64,000 nt of DNA. It comes from Luteimonas saliphila (GTDB taxonomy: Bacteria; Pseudomonadota; Gammaproteobacteria; Xanthomonadales; Xanthomonadaceae). Shown here one piece after another: positions 19,901 through 28,005 of this stretch; the first letter of the stretch is position 1, and every line of letters starts with the position of its first letter. The translations under genes and the position numbers were made by a program. The stretch is from the NCBI RefSeq assembly GCF_016774335.1, contig NZ_JAETWA010000024.1, forward strand, positions 62,001 to 126,000, given 5' to 3'. The notes under the pieces are model-generated. The model was given only the letters and a program-made list of their open reading frames with translations. It had not been told where the DNA came from and did not search any database.

Positions 19901-21081
19901 GGGGCCGACGGCCGCGGCGCGGCGACGAAGCGGCCGCTGCCGGCATCCGCCCGGAAGTGCGTGCGCGGGGACACCGGCGTGGTGCCCGGACTCCACGACA
20001 CGCCCGTGGCGAGGACGCGGACCGTTCCCGAGGCGGGCAGCGTCTGCCCGTCGGGCAGACGCAGGTCGATCACCATCCCGAGCCGCCGCAACATCGCCGG
20101 GAAATCCCCGAGCGCGGCGATGGCCTGGTGGAAATCCCATTCCTCGGCGATCGCCGCCGCGTCCGGCAACGGCACGTCGTCGCCCGGGAACGGCCGCAGG
20201 AAGGCGTCGAGCGCGTCGAACGCGGCGCGCCTGGCCTGATGCTGCGCGGTCGCCGGCAGCGGCGGAATGAAGGCCTTGGGCACCTCGGGGACCACGGTGG
20301 ATACCGGCGGCGTGACCGAGGTGTCGAACGACGGCGTCGGCAGCGGCGCGGACGTGGGCGGTTCCGGCTGCACCGGTGGCACCCCGCCCTCCGCCCACGG
20401 CGACGGCCAGCCGAACAGCTTGTGCAGCAGCCAGCGCAACGGGCGTAGCGGCCAGGTGAGGCAGCCGCAGCCGCCGGGCTGCGCGTCGTCGTCGGGAGCC
20501 GGCGGTTGCGGCCAGACGTCGGGCTGCTCCTCGACCGGAGGCGCGTCGGGATGCGGCACCGCCGCGGTGCCCGGCGTGACCCATTCCGGTTCCGGATCCG
20601 GAAGCCACGGCTCGGCCACCGCGGTGATGTCGGGATCGGCGGCAAGCACCTCCAACGCGGGCCGTTCGGCGCCGGCGCCGTAGGCCGGGTCGGCCGACGC
20701 GCGTCCATACAGGTCCGACAGCAGGTCGTGGACGGCCCACACCGGAAAGCTCTCGATCGGCGTCCCCCGGTAGTCGTCGAACCGGTACGGCCGCACCGGC
20801 GTATCGTCGCGGAACAGCGCCGACCACAGCGCCTGCTGGAGCGGATGGTCCCCCGCCACCACGTCCAGCGGCAGCGGCGCGCCGCCGTCGACTTCCGCCC
20901 GCCAGTCGATGGCGGCCACCCGGTCCGGCCATTGCAGCAGGTCCGGGTACAGCGACAGCGGCAGGCTGGCGGCGGCCGAATCCGTCCACAGCCGCGGCGA
21001 CACCAGGACCGACAGCAGCGCCCTGCCATCGGCGTCGTAACCGTTCGGCAGCGCGGTGAAGATGAGGGTCTGTTTTTCCAT
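16921..21081 (-). CDS. giant uncharacterised protein A (1386 aa), partner of the 1025-aa protein
   Basis: No signal peptide and no clear membrane helix. Residues 1-160 start with TLIFTALPNGYDADGRALLS and SVLVSPRLW. Residues 160-280 are a Pro-rich linker with a CGC cluster (204-206) and a Trp-rich stretch (LTWPLRPLRWLLHKLFGWP). From about 300 to the end the sequence is beta-rich. Marked segments are RLRARVADLAGNSVVDPDD (about 634-652), EGESLERMVIRTP (688-700), HVAPPKTAQLMAELHG and RPWYSSGDGELLGVVFLDG (about 1111-1129). These segments resemble large unannotated proteins I recall from actinobacteria and myxobacteria; I cannot name the family. The ATG at 21081 is preceded by TGAGGAG, so the stop of the upstream 1025-aa gene overlaps this gene's Shine-Dalgarno sequence. 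Coding is supported by length, coupling and normal composition. Function is unknown. Confidence 0.8.
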   Translation of the reverse strand: MEKQTLIFTALPNGYDADGRALLSVLVSPRLWTDSAAASLPLSLYPDLLQWPDRVAAIDWRAEVDGGAPLPLDVVAGDHPLQQALWSALFRDDTPVRPYRFDDYRGTPIESFPVWAVHDLLSDLYGRASADPAYGAGAERPALEVLAADPDITAVAEPWLPDPEPEWVTPGTAAVPHPDAPPVEEQPDVWPQPPAPDDDAQPGGCGCLTWPLRPLRWLLHKLFGWPSPWAEGGVPPVQPEPPTSAPLPTPSFDTSVTPPVSTVVPEVPKAFIPPLPATAQHQARRAAFDALDAFLRPFPGDDVPLPDAAAIAEEWDFHQAIAALGDFPAMLRRLGMVIDLRLPDGQTLPASGTVRVLATGVSWSPGTTPVSPRTHFRADAGSGRFVAAPRPSAPEIVDGFLRVDDAARFRIVQNDVVADANKLRNAATRFFRFGNKADRPPGAAGEAGLPALRTAGISLVRREAAGELAGQFLRSCALNRHVVALDGSTPPQPVGDPPPPADDELYAEDLVRGYRIDVFDAKTGHWRSLCERIGQYRFLDAQPGPVTEGAGDEGFVQLAATEPRDPSVPRSLRIGETLFTWDGWSLCASRPGLAIMPDDSHEDPANEAATPFRIEADFKARPGSLPRLRFGRKYRLRARVADLAGNSVVDPDDPAFADDGPAVTDEFTAVRYEPVAPPVVMLRQAPIEGESLERMVIRTPASGPPRSLTARHVAPPKTAQLMAELHGAIDGGGFDGSLASHQLSARESNSVQDDALQALPDVEPPSGAPPPAIGESSPWIQPADYVSVRYLPDPQARGVLFEGLPGETAVDGMRRIDFDGAWPDALPLRIELQAIAQGQVPAQPAWQPEAGGGPGSGVLAVQLAPAQRAVVRFNSALDGSEIGKRGVWEWTEQQAPSNLADVRGRFEKGRHWAHLPWRELVMVHAVQKPLAAPAVASILPQRAVGWTCADIGGTFEAERASTGRLQLDARWTDWVDDPDMPEPGQHERGAMVGESPVPVEGAGPLPFHDANRQAPATALLRQEFHDTRYHKVAYTPVAMTRFREYFPPSSNTVDATTLAGATVAVDVPNTARPAPPKFLYALPLFHWDTPPGTPGVLERTREVGLRVYLDRPWYSSGDGELLGVVFLDGEPFPDPEDPRARFATVWGGDPVWSGRAASGQASGSSFVGAADTRGNLTLPGEGNETVSVAGYEPVFDKQRRLWRADLRIAAGDAYWPFVRMALARFQPHSIDDAHLSAVHRTDFIQIPPRRHAVLQVAAPTVGILVAGPAPVASEASSGFRDVEGSNGLNEIEAVVERLTAGGDPGDPLSWQRIESTRVLLLQEPSAPGVWEGELTLSEPLAPGAFRVALREYEWFRTDDLEPGARSRSQTFARRLVYADVFALPDA

Positions 21082-21093
21082 GGCCTGCGCTCC

Positions 21094-24000
21094 TCAAACC
21101 GCTTCCGGCGCGAACGCCGCGCAGTACTCGTTCCATTGCGCCGGCGAGACCATCTGCGCGAACGCGGGATCGCTGCCTGCGAGCTTGCGCTCGACGCTGA
21201 TGCTGACGCTGGTGCTGAAGAACGCGATCTTGATCTTCACCTTGACCGTGGCGGTGCCGTACAGGCTGCTGTCCTGACCGCCCTGCTTGGAGATGAACTT
21301 CAGCCCGACGTAGAGTTCGACCGAAACGGTGACGATGCCGAGCACGCTCAGCGAACCCGCCGCGCGGAAGTACGCCGACAGTTCGAAGCCGGTGGTGCTG
21401 CGCTTGTAGTACACGCCACCGGTGATCGAGGCCTTGCCGGCCGCGACGCCGAGGTTGATCGCGACCGCCGCGCCGAATTCCAGCGCCGCCTCGATGTTGG
21501 TGACCTCGCTGGTGCTCATCTCCAGCGCGAAGAAGCCGCCGCCGCCGAACGCCATCACCGTCAGCAGGAACGGATGGTCGCGTTCGCAGAAGGCGAAGCG
21601 CAGCCCGGCCGCACCGCCGACGAACGGCAGGTGGAAGCCGGCACCCAGGCTGATGTCCTGCAGCACGAAGATGCCGATGCCGATCATCGGCACGCCCAGC
21701 GAGTAACCGGCTTTCACGCCCTCGTCGGTGATGTCCAGGTAGGGCGGGTCGATGAACCCGTCGAGCGGGACGTACTCGCGGATCTTGTTGACGAACTCCA
21801 GGTCGCCCTTGAACACGATGTCGTCGAACTGCACCGACACGTCCAGCTTGCGTCCGCTGCCGGCGGAGAAGCGGACGTGGTCGAAACGCGCGCCGACCAG
21901 CGCCGTGTCCCCGGGCGGAAGCACGATCTCGAAGTCCTCGAGCTTGCCCGACACCTCGAAGACCGGTTCGCCGCCGTCCTGCGGCGTCGCGATCACGGCG
22001 TCGAGCGCGAACTGCGCGGAGGGACCGGGCAGGAAGATCGGCTGCTGTTGCAGTTCGGCGGCCGTAGCCTGCCAGCGGTAGCTGGTCTCGACCACCGGCT
22101 CCGGTCCGCTGCCGAGGTCGCGCTCGGTGCGGATCGAGCCCAGGCCGGGGACCCGTCCGCCGGCCTGGTCGGGCCAGGAGAACGGCACCTTGCGGAAGAT
22201 CAGGTCCAGCGGCAGGCCGCCCAGGATCTTCACACCCTGGAAGATCGCTCCCGGATCGAAGCTGCCCGAGGCGAAGGCGTCGGCATCGCCGACCGGTCCG
22301 AACCTGCGCGAGACTCCCTGCGGGGTCAGGTCGGGAGCGACCAGCCCTCCGACCTTCTGCACGGGGAACGCGATCCCGGCATTGCCGCCGTCGATGCGCG
22401 CGAACACCTCGCCGGCGTTGCCGAACTGGCTTGCGGACGCGCCCAGATAAGCTTCATCGTAGCGGATCGTGCTGGCGCCACCGGCGCCGGTGACCTCGCG
22501 TACGGCCGGGATGATCACCCGGGCCGAGGCCAGGGCCGGCAGGAACCGCGGTGTTCCCGATGCCTTCAGCGCGCCCAGCGTCAGGCGCTCGGTGTCCAGC
22601 GCGGTGTCGCCGGGCGCCTGCGGCAACGCGTAGGCCAGCCGCTGCAGTTGCAGTTCGGAGCTGCGCTGGGCTTCCGGCACCGTCTGCAGCGGACCCGCGG
22701 CGCCGTTGTAGGCGTCGACGATCTGCTCGACGGGCGGATTCGCGATGCCTGAATCGAACACGAAGATCTGGCGCACCCCGAACCGGGTGCCGCGGCCTTC
22801 GCGGTCGGTGCCCTCGACGTCGAACACGACGTCCCGCTCCGGGCCGCCCTCCTCGTGCATCGGCCAGAAGGCCCGTTCGGGCGGATCCGGATCGTTTCCG
22901 TCGCCGGCGGGCGAGCCGTCCAAGTACCGCCGCGACGACAGGATCGGCGTCACCCGTGTGTGGAACGCGAGGTGCTTGAACGGGAAGTGGCGATGCCCGT
23001 AGTTCTTGACCGGTTCGCGGACGACGATGAACTCGCGCACCCGCAGATAGGCGTACAGGCCGGACGGATGCTCCGCGGCATGGCCGCTCGCGGCATGCGT
23101 CCACCCGCCGGGCGCCGCTGCCAGCTTGCGTTCGGCGATGCGGATCAGCGCGGCGCGGTGCCCGCAAGGAAACAGGAATCCCTTCCGCACCGTCTTGACG
23201 AACTGGTCGCGGCCCAGTGTCGCGCGGTGCTGCCAGCGCACCAGCGACAGATCCTGCACGTTCCACGCACCGTCGAGCCGCATCGATGCGCCGAACGCAG
23301 ACAGGATCAACTGTTCGACCGCCACCGGCGCGTTGCCACGCAGACTGCGCTCGGATGTGATGCGCACCAGCTCGTGCCTGTCCTGGCGGGTCAGCGACGC
23401 GAGGAAGGGCGAGGGGCCGTCGGTCGGAACGGGCCCATCGCTGCCCGCGTGGTCCGGCGAATGCACCGCGCGCGCGGTGCGCTGCGAGGGCGCGCGCTCG
23501 TCGACCTCGCCATCGCTCCTGGAGACGACGCCCAGGCGTGTATGCCACAGCTCCGTCGCCCCGTCTACGCCGCCTGCGACCGGAACCGAGGCATGCGCCC
23601 AGCGCGCCTGCGGATGCGGCGACAGCACCAGTCGCCAGGGCGCTTCGATCGCCGTGAACTGCGACGACAGCCCGCCGAACCACGCGTCGGCGCCCGGCGC
23701 CGGCGCGGATGGTGGCGCGCCGCTGCGGTCGCGCACCAGCGGCGCACAGCGTGCGAGCGCTCCCAGCACCGCTTCCACCGAAAAATCCAGCGGCAGCAGT
23801 GCGGGAGCGAGATGGAACACCAGCCGGCTTTCGCCGGACAGCCGCGCAGCCACCGGTGGCGCGCCGACCTGGTCGTCGCTGGCGCCTTCCTTGAAGGCCT
23901 GCTCGACCACGTGCTGCGCGGGCAACCGCACGGCAACGAACGCGTCGCCGGCCCCCGCGGCCTGCAGGCGGTGCGTTCCGGCATCCAGCGCAAGGTTGTA

Positions 24001-24171
24001 GAACTCCAGCCCCAGCACCAGCAGATCGTCGGCGCGGACGACATCGGCGGTGAAGGACAGCCGCTGCCGCTGCAACGGCACCGGCGACGGGACCGGCGGC
24101 ACCAGCACGCCGATCAGGATCTGCTGGGCGGTCGCGATCGCGCTGGAGACCAGGTTCGCGAGCGCGTTCAT
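21094..24171 (-). CDS. giant uncharacterised protein B (1025 aa), first gene of the pair
   Basis: A weakly hydrophobic N-terminus (NLVSSAIATAQQILIGVLVP) lacks the positive charges of a signal peptide. Residues about 312-349 form the most distinctive motif, RWQHRATLGRDQF and KGFLFPCGHRAALIRIAERK, followed by YLRVREFIVVREPVKNY (375-391). Residues about 823-961 are a glycine-rich, alternating amphipathic beta region (GIGIFVLQDISLGAGFHLPF, MAFGGGGFFALEMSTSEV, AALEFGAAVAINLGVAAGKA), like a repetitive beta-sheet or barrel. The C-terminus is a Lys/Val strand pair and a short helix. It ends 12 bases before protein A, so the two are surely co-expressed. I do not know a function. A large assembled protein structure, a carrier or a cell-surface structure are all open. 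Confidence 0.8.
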   Translation of the reverse strand: MNALANLVSSAIATAQQILIGVLVPPVPSPVPLQRQRLSFTADVVRADDLLVLGLEFYNLALDAGTHRLQAAGAGDAFVAVRLPAQHVVEQAFKEGASDDQVGAPPVAARLSGESRLVFHLAPALLPLDFSVEAVLGALARCAPLVRDRSGAPPSAPAPGADAWFGGLSSQFTAIEAPWRLVLSPHPQARWAHASVPVAGGVDGATELWHTRLGVVSRSDGEVDERAPSQRTARAVHSPDHAGSDGPVPTDGPSPFLASLTRQDRHELVRITSERSLRGNAPVAVEQLILSAFGASMRLDGAWNVQDLSLVRWQHRATLGRDQFVKTVRKGFLFPCGHRAALIRIAERKLAAAPGGWTHAASGHAAEHPSGLYAYLRVREFIVVREPVKNYGHRHFPFKHLAFHTRVTPILSSRRYLDGSPAGDGNDPDPPERAFWPMHEEGGPERDVVFDVEGTDREGRGTRFGVRQIFVFDSGIANPPVEQIVDAYNGAAGPLQTVPEAQRSSELQLQRLAYALPQAPGDTALDTERLTLGALKASGTPRFLPALASARVIIPAVREVTGAGGASTIRYDEAYLGASASQFGNAGEVFARIDGGNAGIAFPVQKVGGLVAPDLTPQGVSRRFGPVGDADAFASGSFDPGAIFQGVKILGGLPLDLIFRKVPFSWPDQAGGRVPGLGSIRTERDLGSGPEPVVETSYRWQATAAELQQQPIFLPGPSAQFALDAVIATPQDGGEPVFEVSGKLEDFEIVLPPGDTALVGARFDHVRFSAGSGRKLDVSVQFDDIVFKGDLEFVNKIREYVPLDGFIDPPYLDITDEGVKAGYSLGVPMIGIGIFVLQDISLGAGFHLPFVGGAAGLRFAFCERDHPFLLTVMAFGGGGFFALEMSTSEVTNIEAALEFGAAVAINLGVAAGKASITGGVYYKRSTTGFELSAYFRAAGSLSVLGIVTVSVELYVGLKFISKQGGQDSSLYGTATVKVKIKIAFFSTSVSISVERKLAGSDPAFAQMVSPAQWNEYCAAFAPEAV

Positions 24172-24594
24172 CGCCGCGTCTCCGTTGCCGGTCCGGTCGC
24201 GACGGGATCCTCACGATGGCAACGGGTCTGCGATGTCATGGCGGCCTCCTCGCTCTGGCGCGATCAAGGCGACCGGATGCGCATGCGCATCGGAGGCCGA
24301 CGTCGCCGTCGGCCGCTATGGCGCCCCCTGAATCGCCAGACGCGCTGCCAAGGAAAGATGGCGCGCCGGTGGCCCTACATCAATTGGGAACGCAATGCCT
24401 GGCCGCGATCGGACACGCCTGGCGCCTGGGAAATGTGCCGGGTTTCGCAATATCGCCCGTTTCCCCTGCCCACGGCCGCTCGGGCCGGCTCGTGCTCCGA
24501 CCGCCGGGAAACCGCCGTCGATGACAAGTCGTGCATCGACCCGAACGCGCGGCCGGATTACGGCGGATGCGCCCGCGCCAGTGCTTCTCTGGCG
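24172..24594. other. 423-bp non-coding region upstream of the giant gene pair
   Basis: It lies between the murD2 stop (24595) and the start of the giant pair (24171), all on the minus strand. No gene is supported. It should contain the promoter of the pair and the end of the mur transcript. It contains AT-richer patches (CATCAATTGGGAACG, TTTCGCAATATCG) unusual for this GC-rich context. I cannot assign a definite promoter or terminator. Confidence 0.5.
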
Positions 24595-26028
24595 TCAGAA
24601 GATGCCGATGCCGGGAATCGCCGCGATGGCCTCCGGGTCGAAGCCCGCGAGCACCGCGAAGTGGCGGCCGCGTTCGACGTAGTCGCGATACATGCCGAAA
24701 CTCGGCGCGCCGGGCGACAGCAGCACCACGCCCTCGCCGCCCAGCCGCGTCTTCGCCTGGGCGACCGCATCGCCGAGTTCGGCCGCCTCGCCCAGCGCGA
24801 AGCCGGCGCGGCCTGCCATGCCGCCCAGCAGCGCGTGGATGCGCGGCCCGTTCTGGCCCATGGTCACGATCGCCACGGGTGGCCGGGCGGCCACCGCATC
24901 GGCGAACGGCTGCCAGTCGAGGCCGCGGTCGTGGCCGCCGACAAGGATCGCCACGCGCCGCCCGGCGAACAGCTCCAGTGCCGCGAGGCTGGCGTGCGGC
25001 GTGGTGCTGATCGAGTCGTTGACATAGGTGATGCCTTCGCGGGTGCCGAGCGACTGCAGCCGGTGCGGCAACGGCCGGAACGTGAGCGCATGTCGCGCCA
25101 GCGCCTGCGTATCCAGGCCCAGCGCCTCGACCGCGGCCAGCACGGCACAGAGGTTGCCGCGATTGTGGCGGCCCGGCACGGGCAACTCGCTGGTGTCGAG
25201 CACCGCCTCGTCGCCGCGCCACAGCGCGTCGCCACGCAGGTGCCAGCCATCGGCGCGACCGAACCAGCGCACGTCGCTATCGGGCAACGCAAGCGCCGAC
25301 AGCGTCGCATCATCGGCGTTGAGCACCGCGACGCGCGGATGCGCTTCGGTGAGCAGCGCCAGCTTATCGGCGACGTAGCGCGCCTCGCTGCCGTGCCAGT
25401 CCAGGTGTTCCGGGAACACGTTGGTGACCACGGCGACGTCCGGGCGCACGCCGCTGGTGGCGACGTCGCGGGTCTGGTAACTCGACAGTTCGATCACCCA
25501 GAACGCGGCCTCGCCATCGAGCAGCTCCAGCAGCGGCTGGCCGATGTTGCCGGCCAGCGCGGTGCGGTGCCCGGCCGCGCGCAGGATGTGCGCCAGCAAC
25601 GCCGAGGTGGTGCTCTTGCCCTTGGTGCCCGTGACGCAGATCGTGCGCGCCTCGGGATGTTGTGCGAACCACAGCGCGGTGCCACCGATGAAGCGCGTGC
25701 CTTGCGACGCCGCCGCGACCGCTTCCGGGCGGTAGGGACTGATGCCGGGCGACTTGACCACCACGTCGAACGCCGACAGGCGCTCCGCACTCGCTTCGGT
25801 CTCGACGACCAACGCGTCGTCAGCCAGCGCACGCACCTCTTCGGCTTCGGCGGCCGTGCAGAAGACCGTCAGCCGCGCGGGGAACCGCTCGCCCGATTCC
25901 CCATCCCCCATTCCCGATTCCCGCGCGTCGCGCAGCGCCGCATACGCCGCCCGGCCCTCCCGGCCCCAGCCCCAGAGCGCGACACGCTGCCCCGCGAGCG
26001 ACGCGATGCTAGGCGGCGAAGCGTGCAC
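24595..26028 (-). CDS. murD2: MurD2-type UDP-MurNAc-L-alanine:L-glutamate ligase
   Basis: 477 aa Mur ligase. The ATP-binding motif [18 protein letters not shown], the central-domain [12 protein letters not shown] and the C-terminal GGHDRGLDW are intact. Canonical MurD adds D-Glu. A ligase encoded directly beside murL corresponds to MurD2 of Xanthomonas oryzae, which adds L-Glu to UDP-MurNAc-L-Ala, so glutamate racemase is not needed (established for Xanthomonas; inferred here from synteny). The ATG at 26028 overlaps the murL stop by 20 bases. Oddity: residues about 36-48 ([13 protein letters not shown]) are encoded by a GGGAATCGGGAATGG-type repeat, absent from ordinary Mur ligases as far as I recall. 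Confidence 0.88.
   Translation of the reverse strand: MHASPPSIASLAGQRVALWGWGREGRAAYAALRDARESGMGDGESGERFPARLTVFCTAAEAEEVRALADDALVVETEASAERLSAFDVVVKSPGISPYRPEAVAAASQGTRFIGGTALWFAQHPEARTICVTGTKGKSTTSALLAHILRAAGHRTALAGNIGQPLLELLDGEAAFWVIELSSYQTRDVATSGVRPDVAVVTNVFPEHLDWHGSEARYVADKLALLTEAHPRVAVLNADDATLSALALPDSDVRWFGRADGWHLRGDALWRGDEAVLDTSELPVPGRHNRGNLCAVLAAVEALGLDTQALARHALTFRPLPHRLQSLGTREGITYVNDSISTTPHASLAALELFAGRRVAILVGGHDRGLDWQPFADAVAARPPVAIVTMGQNGPRIHALLGGMAGRAGFALGEAAELGDAVAQAKTRLGGEGVVLLSPGAPSFGMYRDYVERGRHFAVLAGFDPEAIAAIPGIGIF
25892..25925. repeat. GGAATC/GGGGAT short repeat embedded in murD2
   Basis: Plus-strand GATTCCCCATCCCCCATTCC followed by CGATTCCCGCG is an imperfect iteration of a GATTCCC unit. 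Such iterations are common between genes in Xanthomonadaceae. Here it is translated in frame as part of the MurD2 N-terminal region. Confidence 0.6.
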
Positions 26029-27487
26029 GCAGGCGCTCCCACAGCGGCGCCGGGATGCCGTGCTCTTCGTCGACCGTCAGCAGCGCTTCCACATCGACCT
26101 CGCCGGCCCCCAGCTGCGGCGCGATCTCGCGGGCGAAGCGCGCGACGATCGCATCCTCGCGCCACTCCGGCCGCACCGCCAGCGCCGCCATCGCCGCGCG
26201 CGACTCCCTGCCCTCGCCCACGCATTCGAACGGCTTGTGGTCGCGGTATTCGAGCAGCGCGTCGTAGCCGCCGACCTGCGCCGGATCGTCGAGCAGGTTG
26301 CGTCCGAAGATGCCGACCAGACGCGGCTTTGGCATGAACGGCGCCAGCGCGAGGAACACGAAGTGGCACTTGGGGCACACCCCGCACCAGCGGTTGACCG
26401 GCCGCTCGCCGAGCAGGTGGAAATTGCGGTTGCAGCTGGAGAAATGCGCGTCGTACTGGTCGGTCTTCGCGAACTGCCGCGCCACCGCGAGTTCGCTCAG
26501 CGGCCGCAGCAGCGAGTAGTACGACAGGTCGGCCGCGACGTGGCTGCGCAGGTGCGCGGCGAACGCGCGCTCGAACGCCCAGCCCTTCGACCACTGGTGG
26601 TTCACCTCACCGGTGACGCTTCCATCGGACGCGAGGATCACGCTGCCGTAGCTGGCCGAGCGCTCGTTGGAGAACACGACCTGGTCGTAGCCGAGCACCG
26701 CCGCGGCGAAGGCCAGGATCGCCGAGTTCACTGCGGTCACCGGGATATGGCCGTTCCAGGCGCCCTGGCGGTTGTACTCGAACAGCTCCGGCGCAAGCTG
26801 GCGGCCGATGTTGAGCGTCGGCAGGCCGGTGCGCCCGGCGCAGGCGCGGATCAGCTGCGAACCGCCGATCCAGGTCACCGTCTGTTCCACGCCGAGCGCA
26901 CGCAGCGCCTCGATGCTGACCAGCGAATCCTTGCCGCCACCGATGGCGACGAGGGCGCGTTCGCGCAATCCGAGGGGCGCCGCCCTTCCCCCGCTTGGCG
27001 GGGCATTGCGCCCTTCACGGGTGGACGGTGCCCGAAGGGCGGATGGGTGCGATTCCGGCGCGACGGACACTCCCCCGCCCCGCCCACCCGCAGGCGGGAC
27101 AGGGGGGGCAATGGCGGGGAAGCGGATCCTGCCGTGCAGGTCCAGGCCATTGCGATAGGCGAATTCGCCCAGGCCGTGGACGTACACGTCCTCCAGCAAC
27201 GTTGCGGTAGCCGCATCGATTCCGTCGCCATCGATGCGGATCTCCGGCGGCACCGCCGCCTTGTAGTAGCTGACGCCGGCAACCAGGTGCAGCAGTTGCA
27301 GCGCACGCTCCGCAGCTGCCGTGCGTTCGCCATCGAGCGCGAACGGCGCACCCGGCAGCGTCACCGTCTCGACCAGCTCCGGACCGTCGTCGAAGGCGTA
27401 GACGAGTTGCGCGACGCCGGTGCCGGCATCGAATCCGCACCGAACGAAGCGGAAAACGCGGACCATGCTCCTGTCGAACGTGCTCAT
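26009..27487 (-). CDS. murL: UDP-MurNAc-L-alanyl-L-glutamate epimerase MurL, with in-frame insertion
   Basis: 492 aa. An N-terminal beta-rich domain ([37 protein letters not shown]) is followed by a PP-loop-type domain with [13 protein letters not shown] (about 183-195) and a Cys pair region [15 protein letters not shown]. This matches MurL of Xanthomonas oryzae, which uses ATP to epimerise the L-Glu of UDP-MurNAc-L-Ala-L-Glu to D-Glu. The ATG at 27487 overlaps the preceding stop (ATGA). Oddity: residues about 127-173, between the two domains, are Pro/Gly/Arg-rich ([23 protein letters not shown]) and are encoded by repeat-like DNA. Both flanking domains stay in frame, so the gene is probably functional. 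Confidence 0.9.
   Translation of the reverse strand: MSTFDRSMVRVFRFVRCGFDAGTGVAQLVYAFDDGPELVETVTLPGAPFALDGERTAAAERALQLLHLVAGVSYYKAAVPPEIRIDGDGIDAATATLLEDVYVHGLGEFAYRNGLDLHGRIRFPAIAPPVPPAGGRGGGVSVAPESHPSALRAPSTREGRNAPPSGGRAAPLGLRERALVAIGGGKDSLVSIEALRALGVEQTVTWIGGSQLIRACAGRTGLPTLNIGRQLAPELFEYNRQGAWNGHIPVTAVNSAILAFAAAVLGYDQVVFSNERSASYGSVILASDGSVTGEVNHQWSKGWAFERAFAAHLRSHVAADLSYYSLLRPLSELAVARQFAKTDQYDAHFSSCNRNFHLLGERPVNRWCGVCPKCHFVFLALAPFMPKPRLVGIFGRNLLDDPAQVGGYDALLEYRDHKPFECVGEGRESRAAMAALAVRPEWREDAIVARFAREIAPQLGAGEVDVEALLTVDEEHGIPAPLWERLRARFAA
26969..27109. repeat. intergenic-type repeat inserted in frame in murL
   Basis: 141 bases (47 codons). On the minus strand it reads in part GAATCGCACCCATCCGCCC then TTCGGGCACC and CCCGTGAAGGGCGC, flanked by CCCCGCC/GGCGGGG palindromic runs. 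GCACCCATCCGCCCTTCGGG-type strings are, from memory, frequent in intergenic repeats of proteobacteria including Xanthomonadaceae. It has no stop in the murL frame and sits at the domain junction. Confidence 0.6.
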
Positions 27488-27972
27488 GCGCGACTCGCGG
27501 CAGGACCGGCCGGTCGCTGCAAGTAGCGACGACAGGCGACGTACTCGAGCAGCAGCGCAGGAACGAGCCCGACGCCGAGCGAGACGACCCCCACATAGGC
27601 CATTACGAACCCCACGTTGTCAGGGCGCGGAGCCACCACCCGCAACCCGGCTGCAGGCAGCGACCCTTGAAGGGACTGGTCCAGGACAGCGAGCACGAGT
27701 GCCATGCCAAGGAACAGCAGGTAAGCGACCGCGACCACGCGCAGGGCCATGACGAGCGGCCGTGCGCGCGGCGACGTCCCGAGGTCGCGGCGTGTCGACA
27801 GGCGGGCTGCGCAGGCGGCGGCCACGGCGGCAGCCAGTACCAGGCCCGCCCATGTCATGTTCCAGTCGAGGACATCCCCGTCCGATGCTATGGCGAAGCC
27901 GATCGCGACCGGCAAGGCGATTACCGTCGCAATCGACGCGCTTTCCAGGGCGAAACGCGAGTCCGCTGTCAC
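27484..27972 (-). CDS. hypothetical membrane protein in the lysAC-murL operon
   Basis: 162 aa with four predicted helices: TVIALPVAIGFAIAS, WAGLVLAAAVAAACAA, VMALRVVAVAYLLFLGMALVLAVL and VMAYVGVVSLGVGLVPALLLEY. I recognise no family. The GTG start at 27972 has GGGGAGG five bases upstream and lies 33 bases after the lysAC stop. Its own stop overlaps the murL ATG by four bases, which strongly supports that it is a real, co-translated gene. The position among cell-wall precursor genes hints at an envelope role, but nothing in the sequence shows one. Confidence 0.7.
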   Translation of the reverse strand: MTADSRFALESASIATVIALPVAIGFAIASDGDVLDWNMTWAGLVLAAAVAAACAARLSTRRDLGTSPRARPLVMALRVVAVAYLLFLGMALVLAVLDQSLQGSLPAAGLRVVAPRPDNVGFVMAYVGVVSLGVGLVPALLLEYVACRRYLQRPAGPAASRA

Positions 27973-28005
27973 ATTGCCTCCCCGGCGCCGCGCCCGAGAA
28001 TCAGG

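Noticed and set aside
16492-20448. Long plus-strand frames (615 and 702 codons) opposite giant protein A
   Set aside because: I considered whether the true coding strand is plus. The minus strand gives protein-like composition, a Shine-Dalgarno sequence and coupling to protein B; the plus frames are Arg/His/Gln-rich and break into two overlapping frames.
16921-24171. Prophage or contractile-tail cluster
   Set aside because: No tail, baseplate, sheath, terminase, integrase, spike or AAA ATPase genes are adjacent; the flanks are ispB and murD2.
22855-26337. 1160-codon open frame on the plus strand across the giant gene, murD2 and murL
   Set aside because: It runs antisense through three well-supported genes and across their boundaries. 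Its product is rich in Arg, Gln and His without motif, as expected from GC-rich antisense DNA.
26969-27109. Frameshift or sequencing error in murL
   Set aside because: Both domains remain in one frame and the insert length is a multiple of three with no stop, so an in-frame insertion explains it better.
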